Shown: positions 59,075 to 64,000 of the stretch, in pieces
Numbering within the stretch: position 1 is the stretch's first letter
Layout of the letters: each line of letters starts with the position of its first letter
Origin: Microbacterium gallinarum
GTDB lineage: Bacteria; Actinomycetota; Actinomycetes; Actinomycetales; Microbacteriaceae
Direction: 5' to 3'
Assembly (NCBI RefSeq): GCF_014837165.1
Contig: NZ_JACSPM010000005.1
Coordinates: 1-64,000 of the forward strand
DNA length: 64,000 nucleotides
Notes under the pieces: generated by a model
What the model saw: the letters and a program-made list of their open reading frames with translations, nothing else
Database searches by the model: none
Told to the model about the DNA's origin: nothing
Position numbers and translations under genes: made by a program

Positions 59075-59713
59075 CTACGCCAGGCCGTGCTCGAAGGCGA
59101 ACACGACCAGCTGCACGCGGTCGCGCAGACCGAGCTTGGTCAGGATGCGGCTGATGTGCGTCTTCACCGTCGCCTCCGACAGGAACTCCCGCGCCGCGAT
59201 CTCGGCATTCGACAGGCCACGGGCGGCGAGCGCGAAGATCTCGCGCTCGCGCTCGGTGAGCCCGCCGTAGGCGGGCGGGACCGGCCGGGGCGCGGCATCC
59301 GCGAAGTGAGCGAACAGGTCGCGCGTGGCGGATGCCGCGATCACGGCCGATCCCGCATGCACGGTGCGGATGGCGGCGAGCAGGAACTCGGGGTCGGCGT
59401 CCTTCAGCAGGAACCCGCTGGCACCCTGGCGGATGGCGCGGGCCGCGGCCTCGTCGAGGTCGAACGTCGTGAGCATGACGATGCGCGGCGGCTCGGGATC
59501 GGCGAGCAGCTCGGCCGTGGCGGTCAGGCCGTCCATGACCGGCATGCGGATGTCCATCAGCACCACGTCGGGCCGGGTGGAGCGGATCACGTCGAGCGCC
59601 TCACGTCCGTCGGACGCCTCGGCGACGACCTCGAGGTCGGGCTGCGAATCGACCAGCATGCGGATGCCGGCGCGGAACAGCGCCTGGTCGTCGACGAGTG
59701 CGACGCGGATCAT
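59075..59713 (-). CDS. NarL/FixJ-type response regulator (212 aa)
   Basis: The receiver domain carries the acidic pair DD (8-9), phospho-acceptor Asp54 (VVLMDIRMPVMDG), Thr at MLTTFD and Lys at FLLKD. The LuxR-type HTH is at about 148-205 (LTEREREIFALAARGLSNAEIA, then VKTHISRILTKLGLRDR). The ATG at 59711-59713 has GGGGGAGG upstream. It follows the kinase gene by 115 bp on the same strand and is likely cotranscribed. Targets are unknown. Confidence 0.95.
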   Translation of the reverse strand: MIRVALVDDQALFRAGIRMLVDSQPDLEVVAEASDGREALDVIRSTRPDVVLMDIRMPVMDGLTATAELLADPEPPRIVMLTTFDLDEAAARAIRQGASGFLLKDADPEFLLAAIRTVHAGSAVIAASATRDLFAHFADAAPRPVPPAYGGLTEREREIFALAARGLSNAEIAAREFLSEATVKTHISRILTKLGLRDRVQLVVFAFEHGLA

Positions 59714-59828
59714 CGGGCCTCCCCCGATCGTGCGCAGAATCGGAGATCATGGGCGCCACGCCCGGCCGCGGCATCCGTCACCGGTGTGTCGTCGACGATC
59801 TCCGCCGTTACGTCGCACCGACCCCGGC

Positions 59829-60995
59829 TCACGCCGCCGCCCCGATCGGCAGCGAGGCGCGCACGACGAATCTCGCACCCTCGGATGCGGCGGTGAGGCT
59901 GCCGCCGACGAGCTGAGCACGCTCGCGCATGCCGATCACTCCGTGGCCCGCGGCGGGCGGCGCCGCCGACTCCCCGACGCCGTTGGCGACCTCGAGCTCG
60001 ACTCGCGCGGGGTGCCAGGCGAGCCGCACGTCCACGGTGCCGCCGTCGCCGTGGCGCAGCGCGTTGGTGAGCGCCTCCTGCAGGATCCGGTACACCGCGA
60101 GCTGCACGCCGGCGGGTGGTTCGCCGCTCGGCGCCGGGTCCACGTCGACGCGCAGGTCGACGCCGGCCCCGCGCACCTGGGCATACAGCGCCTCGAGGTC
60201 GGCGAGCGTCGGCTGCGGCCCGTCGGCCTGACTGTGGCGCAGCTGCGTCAGGAGCAGCCGCACGTCGGCCAGGGCCGTGCGAGCGGTGGCCGAGATCGTG
60301 CCGAGGGTCGCTGTCGCGACGGAGGGATCGGATGCCCCGGCATACCGCGCCCCGTCGGCCTGGGCGATCACCACCGCGAGCGAGTGGGCGACGACGTCGT
60401 GCATGTCGCGGGCGATGCGCACGCGCTCCTGCTCCACGATGGCCTCGGCCTCGGCCCGCTCCTGGGCCCGGCGGTTCTCGCGGGCGCGCAGCGATGTGCG
60501 CACGAGGGCGCCCGCCGTCCACGACAGCAGCAGCGCGAACCCGGCGGCGACGAGCACCGCCAGCGCGATGGGGATCGTGCTCCAGGACACGCCGCTGCCC
60601 GACCCGAAGTACGGTCCGGCCACGACGTACACCGTGATGACGACGGCGCCGAGGAACGACGAGGCGAAGCCCAGCCAGAACACCCGCTGCGAGCCGTACG
60701 CTGCGGTCGCATAGAGCACCGCGAAGATCGCGAGGTCGGCCACGCCCGGCGGGCGGCCGAACGACATCTGCGCGATCGCCGCCAGCCACGCGATGCCGAG
60801 CGCGATCGCGGGCGAGAGCCGCCGCACGGCGAGCGCGGACGCGAGCAGCAGCGTCATGATCACCGCCGACAGCACGCTGAACGCGACGCCCATCGGGTCG
60901 GTGTACTGGATCTCGAGCGGCACGACGATCACCGCGAACAGCCCGGCCACCACCACGTCGACGACGATCTGGTACGGCTTCAGGCTGCGGAACAC
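59829..60995 (-). CDS. NarL-partner sensor histidine kinase (388 aa)
   Basis: About five to six membrane helices occupy residues 9-160. A HisKA_3 dimerisation segment follows with His199 (RVRIARDMHDVVAHSLAVV). An HATPase domain then has QEALTNALRHG and GHGVIGMRERAQLVGGSL. I place the start at GTG 60995 because a TACCGT box ends six bases upstream (leaderless geometry). This drops 22 residues of unlikely sequence from a longer frame. No large sensor domain is present, so the signal is probably sensed in the membrane. Confidence 0.92.
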   Translation of the reverse strand: MFRSLKPYQIVVDVVVAGLFAVIVVPLEIQYTDPMGVAFSVLSAVIMTLLLASALAVRRLSPAIALGIAWLAAIAQMSFGRPPGVADLAIFAVLYATAAYGSQRVFWLGFASSFLGAVVITVYVVAGPYFGSGSGVSWSTIPIALAVLVAAGFALLLSWTAGALVRTSLRARENRRAQERAEAEAIVEQERVRIARDMHDVVAHSLAVVIAQADGARYAGASDPSVATATLGTISATARTALADVRLLLTQLRHSQADGPQPTLADLEALYAQVRGAGVDLRVDVDPAPSGEPPAGVQLAVYRILQEALTNALRHGDGGTVDVRLAWHPARVELEVANGVGESAAPPAAGHGVIGMRERAQLVGGSLTAASEGARFVVRASLPIGAAA

Positions 60996-61001
60996 CGTTT
61001 C

Positions 61002-61007
61002 ACGGTA
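61002..61007 (-). promoter_or_regulatory. Leaderless-type -10 box (TACCGT) of the histidine kinase gene
   Basis: TACCGT on the minus strand ends six bases before the GTG at 60995 and decides that start codon. Confidence 0.55.
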
Positions 61008-61122
61008 CGCGAGAGCGGATGCCGCGGCATCCGTCCCGGGATGTATCCGACGCCCGGCCACCTCGGTCGCGAGACGTACCGGCTCACGACCCCTGCGTTC
61101 CTATGGTCTGCCCAGCCGACCA

Positions 61123-61151
61123 TTGCGGCGCGCGGGACGAGGCTTTACTGT
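61123..61151 (+). promoter_or_regulatory. Promoter of the amidohydrolase/hydantoinase operon
   Basis: -35 TTGCGG (61123-61128), 17 bp and -10 TACTGT (61146-61151) predict transcription from about 61158. The ~120-base leader has a GGGGGC/GCCCCC hairpin (61199-61216). No known riboswitch motif was recognised. Confidence 0.5.
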
Positions 61152-61276
61152 CGCGTCACAGGCCGAAACCGACGGGAAACGTCGAGTCGACAGGATCAGG
61201 GGGCAAGGCAGCCCCCAGGTCTCGCCCCCGTCGGTCCCAGCCCGAGGGACCTCGAACGAGCACGGACGGAGACAAC

Positions 61277-62125
61277 ATGACGACGGTACGAGCGGCTATT
61301 TCGCAGACTTCCTGGACAGGTGACAAGGAGTCGATGCTCGACAAGCACGAAGGATTCGCGAGGGATGCCGCGGCCCAGGGCGCGCAGGTCGTGTGCTTCC
61401 AGGAGCTGTTCTACGGACCGTACTTCGGCATCACGCAGGACAAGAAGTACTACCGCTTCGCCGAGCAGGCGGACGGGCCGATCGTGCAGCGCTTCGCGTC
61501 GATCGCGAAGGAGCTCGGAACGGTCATGGTGCTGCCGATCTACGAAGAGGCCGAGACCGGGGTGTACTACAACACCTCGGTGCTGGTCGACGCCGACGGC
61601 ACGATCCTCGGCAAGTACCGCAAGCACCACCTGCCGCACCTCGACAGGTTCTGGGAGAAGTTCTACTTCCGTCCGGGCAACCTCGGCTACCCGGTCTTCG
61701 ACACCGCGGTCGGGCGGATCGGGATGTACATCTGCTACGACCGGCACTTCCCCGAGGGATGGCGCGAGCTCGGCCTCGCCGACGCGCACATGGTCTTCAA
61801 CCCGAACGCCACCAAGCCCGGCCTCTCGAACCGGCTGTGGGAGGTCGAAGGACCGGCGGCGGCAGTGGCCAACGGCTACTTCGTGCTGCAGCCCAACCGC
61901 GTGGGGCGCGAGGACAACGAGTACGGCGACCTCGCCGTCGACTTCTACGGCACGAGCCAGGTGATCGACCCGCGCGGCAACTTCGTCGGCGAGCGCGGCT
62001 CGGGCGACAGCGAAGAGCTGCTCGTGCGCGACCTCGACCTGAACATGGTGCAGGAGATGCGCGACGACTGGCAGTTCTACCGCGACCGCCGGCCCGACTC
62101 CTACACCCGGATCGCGAAGCCGTGA
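61277..62125 (+). CDS. Nitrilase-superfamily carbon-nitrogen hydrolase, beta-ureidopropionase/N-carbamoylase-like (282 aa)
   Basis: The catalytic triad is intact: Glu43 (CFQELFYGPYF), Lys116 (KYRKHHLPH) and Cys153 (YICYDRHFPEG). A family-typical length and the FYFRPGNLGYPVF segment fit N-carbamoyl-amino-acid or beta-ureidopropionate hydrolases. The ATG at 61277 has GGAGA upstream. With the hydantoinase downstream it could complete ring opening and decarbamoylation of pyrimidines or hydantoins. Substrate is inferred. Confidence 0.92.
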   Translation: MTTVRAAISQTSWTGDKESMLDKHEGFARDAAAQGAQVVCFQELFYGPYFGITQDKKYYRFAEQADGPIVQRFASIAKELGTVMVLPIYEEAETGVYYNTSVLVDADGTILGKYRKHHLPHLDRFWEKFYFRPGNLGYPVFDTAVGRIGMYICYDRHFPEGWRELGLADAHMVFNPNATKPGLSNRLWEVEGPAAAVANGYFVLQPNRVGREDNEYGDLAVDFYGTSQVIDPRGNFVGERGSGDSEELLVRDLDLNMVQEMRDDWQFYRDRRPDSYTRIAKP

Positions 62126-62173
62126 TGCCCGCGATGCCTGCGAGCCCCCTGAGCCCTCTCACCCACTGCTCCC

Positions 62174-62212
62174 CTGTCACGAAGTGCCGTCGAGGACGAC
62201 GCTTCGTGACAG
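62174..62212 (+). other. Intercistronic hairpin between amidohydrolase and hydantoinase genes
   Basis: CTGTCACGAAG (62174-62184) and CTTCGTGACAG (62202-62212) are perfect complements; an inner CGTC/GACG stem extends it. It could protect the upstream mRNA or attenuate read-through. Confidence 0.65.
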
Positions 62213-62248
62213 GTGAGCTTCGGGCCTCGACGAAGAAAGAGGACTGAC

Positions 62249-63682
62249 ATGACCACCACACTCATCACCGGCGGGACGGTCGTCTCGGCCACCGGACGCG
62301 GCGAAGCGGACGTGCTCATCGACGGCGAGACGATCGCCGCCGTGCTGGCACCGGGCTCGCAGCTGCTGGGCACCGACCTGGCGGCCTCGGTCGACACCGT
62401 CGTCGACGCCACCGGCAAGTACGTGATCCCGGGCGGCATCGACGCGCACACGCACATGGAGCTGCCGTTCGGCGGCACCGCGGCATCCGACACGTTCGAG
62501 ACGGGCACGCGGGCCGCGGCGTGGGGCGGGACGACGTCGATCATCGATTTCGCCGTTCAGAAGTACGGCGAGCGCGTGCAGGACGGGCTCGCCGCGTGGC
62601 ACGAGAAGGCCGCCGGCAACTGCGCGATCGACTACGGGTTCCACCAGATCATCGGCGGGGTCGACGACGACTCGCTCGCCGCGATGCGGGGCCTCCTCGA
62701 CGAGGGCGTCTCGAGCTTCAAGCTCTTCATGGCGTACCCCGGCGTGTTCTACTCCGACGACGCGCAGGTGCTGAAGGCGATGCAGGTGTCGGCCGAGACC
62801 GGCCTGCTCACGATGATGCACGCCGAGAACGGCCCCGCCATCGATGTGCTCGCCGCCCAGCTGGCCGAGGCCGGCAAGAAGGCGCCGTACTACCACGGCA
62901 TCGCCCGGGCCTGGCAGATGGAGGAGGAGGCGACGCACCGTGCGATCATGCTCGCCAACCTCACCGGCGCCCCGCTGTACACGGTGCACGTGAGCGCCAA
63001 GCAGGCCGTCGACCAGATCGCGTGGGCGCGGGACCAGGGCTGGAACGTCTTCGGCGAGACCTGCCCGCAGTACCTGTACCTCTCGCTCGAGGAGCAGCTC
63101 GGCGGGTTCAGCGAGGAGTGGGGTCAGTTCGAGGGCGCGAAGTGGGTGTGCTCGACGCCGCTGCGCAGCCGCGGCGAGGGCCACCAGCATCACATGTGGC
63201 AGGCGCTGCGCACCAACGACATCCAGATGGTCTCGACCGATCACTGCCCGTTCTGCATGAAGGGCCAGAAGGAGCTCGGGCTCGACGACTTCCGCGCGAT
63301 CCCCAACGGGATCGGGTCGGTCGAGCACCGCATGGACCTCATGTACCAGGGCGTCGTGACCGGCAAGATCACCCTCGAGCGCTGGGTCGAGCTCACGAGC
63401 ACGACCCCCGCCCGGATGTTCGGCCTGTACGGCCGGAAGGGCGTCGTCCAGCCCGGCGCCGACGGCGATGTCGTGGTGTACGACCCGAACGGGCACACGA
63501 CGATCTCGGCGGCATCCCACCACATGAACATGGACCACTCCGCGTGGGAGGGATTCGAGATCGACGGCCACGTCGACACCGTGATCTCTCGCGGCAAGGT
63601 GATCGTCGACGACGGCGCCTACCTCGGGTCCGCGGGCGACGGCCGGTTCCTCAAGCGCGGCCTCTCGCAGTACCTCATCTGA
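62249..63682 (+). CDS. Dihydropyrimidinase / D-hydantoinase (477 aa)
   Basis: A cyclic amidohydrolase with metal ligands His67 and His69 (GGIDAHTHME), the carbamylated Lys158 (SSFKLFMAYPG), MHAENG, YTVHVS and STDHCPF. This motif set and length are typical of dihydropyrimidinase/hydantoinase enzymes. The ATG at 62249-62251 has AGAGGA upstream. The reaction is hydrolytic opening of dihydropyrimidine or hydantoin rings. The upstream amidohydrolase can act next on the N-carbamoyl product. Confidence 0.95.
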   Translation: MTTTLITGGTVVSATGRGEADVLIDGETIAAVLAPGSQLLGTDLAASVDTVVDATGKYVIPGGIDAHTHMELPFGGTAASDTFETGTRAAAWGGTTSIIDFAVQKYGERVQDGLAAWHEKAAGNCAIDYGFHQIIGGVDDDSLAAMRGLLDEGVSSFKLFMAYPGVFYSDDAQVLKAMQVSAETGLLTMMHAENGPAIDVLAAQLAEAGKKAPYYHGIARAWQMEEEATHRAIMLANLTGAPLYTVHVSAKQAVDQIAWARDQGWNVFGETCPQYLYLSLEEQLGGFSEEWGQFEGAKWVCSTPLRSRGEGHQHHMWQALRTNDIQMVSTDHCPFCMKGQKELGLDDFRAIPNGIGSVEHRMDLMYQGVVTGKITLERWVELTSTTPARMFGLYGRKGVVQPGADGDVVVYDPNGHTTISAASHHMNMDHSAWEGFEIDGHVDTVISRGKVIVDDGAYLGSAGDGRFLKRGLSQYLI

Positions 63683-63732
63683 CGAATCTGCGTTTCGTCT
63701 CGCTTCGCTCGCCACCGACCGAAAGGCACGAC

Positions 63733-64000
63733 ATGGACTTCGGAGTCGTCCTTCAGACCAACCCACCCGCGGCGCGCACCGTGCAGCTCGCACAGCTCGC
63801 GGAGGCCCACGGCTTCAGCCACGTGTGGACCTTCGACTCGCACCTGCTGTGGGAGGAGCCGTACGTCATCCACTCGGCGATCCTCAACGCGACCAAGCGC
63901 GTGACGGTCGGCCCGTTCGTGACGAACCCGGCGACCCGGGACTGGACGGTGACGGCGTCCGTCTTCGCCACCCTCAACGAGCTGTACGGCAACCGCACGA
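63733..64000 (+). CDS. LLM-class F420-dependent oxidoreductase, 5' part (TIGR03842-like)
   Basis: Only 89 codons lie in the window. The sequence begins MDFGVVLQTNPPAARTVQLA and continues with WTFDSHLLWEEPYVIHSAIL, the opening of luciferase-like flavin/F420 enzymes. Members of this group are often neighbours of hydantoinase and N-carbamoylase genes. GAAAGG precedes the ATG. It may reduce the pyrimidine ring, but the rest of the gene is needed. Confidence 0.85.
   Translation, partial: MDFGVVLQTNPPAARTVQLAQLAEAHGFSHVWTFDSHLLWEEPYVIHSAILNATKRVTVGPFVTNPATRDWTVTASVFATLNELYGNRT

Noticed and set aside
61152..61276. Guanidine or other known riboswitch upstream of the nitrilase-family gene
   Set aside because: I could not find the conserved core motifs of any class I know; only a hairpin is supported.

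Overview
The window is high-GC actinobacterial DNA, most likely from Microbacterium or a close relative in the Microbacteriaceae. The evidence is the very GC-rich coding with many GTG/TTG starts, 4-bp ATGA/GTGA gene overlaps, several leaderless promoters, an actinobacterial rpoB-rpoC pair with a TTG start for rpoB, F420-type chemistry, and the style of the secretion genes. No rRNA, tRNA, integrase, transposase or CRISPR array was recognised. No gene-free stretch exceeds 300 bases; the two longest gaps are 35778-36059 and 60996-61276.

1-24324 (minus strand): a codirectional cluster encoding an unorthodox type VII (ESX/Ess-like) secretion system. In transcription order it contains a Ser/Thr kinase, a 1982-residue single-pass surface protein, MoxR, DUF58, a transglutaminase-fold membrane protein, a membrane FHA protein, a tail-anchored protein with eight acidic-Thr repeats, an RDD-FHA membrane protein, an EssC-like FHA/FtsK ATPase, and then WXG100-type genes with a putative large substrate and three accessory proteins. 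A second, nearly identical WXG100 gene begins at the left edge, so the substrate cassette lies between two direct repeats. Kinase, three FHA domains and repeated T-V-I motifs in one cluster suggest secretion controlled by phosphothreonine. Canonical EccB, EccD, EccE and MycP are not seen.

24462-28352: small hypothetical and membrane proteins, two convergent paralogous secreted or membrane-anchored proteins separated by REP-like repeats, and the rpoC terminator. 28349-35777: rpoC and rpoB. Their promoter is back-to-back with that of three tandem paralogues (36060-44070) of DUF4062-NTPase-TPR architecture, which resemble STAND immune ATPases. Two of these share an almost identical 462-bp DUF4062 block, the signature of recent gene conversion.

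44083-52094: 5-oxoprolinase (pxpA, pxpBC fusion) and a peptide/nickel-type ABC importer. The importer is split into a fused ATPase on one strand and the binding protein plus permeases on the other, with a 24-codon ORF bridging the two permeases. 52352-58982: a spermidine-synthase-like methyltransferase, a TPR protein, a SprT-like metalloprotease, a ComB-family phosphatase, an SRPBCC-like protein, a LolE/MacB-type ABC exporter and a hemerythrin-like protein. 59075-60995: a NarL-type two-component system. 61277-64000: a nitrilase-family amidohydrolase, a dihydropyrimidinase/hydantoinase and the start of an LLM-type F420-dependent oxidoreductase, forming a probable pyrimidine/hydantoin catabolic operon.
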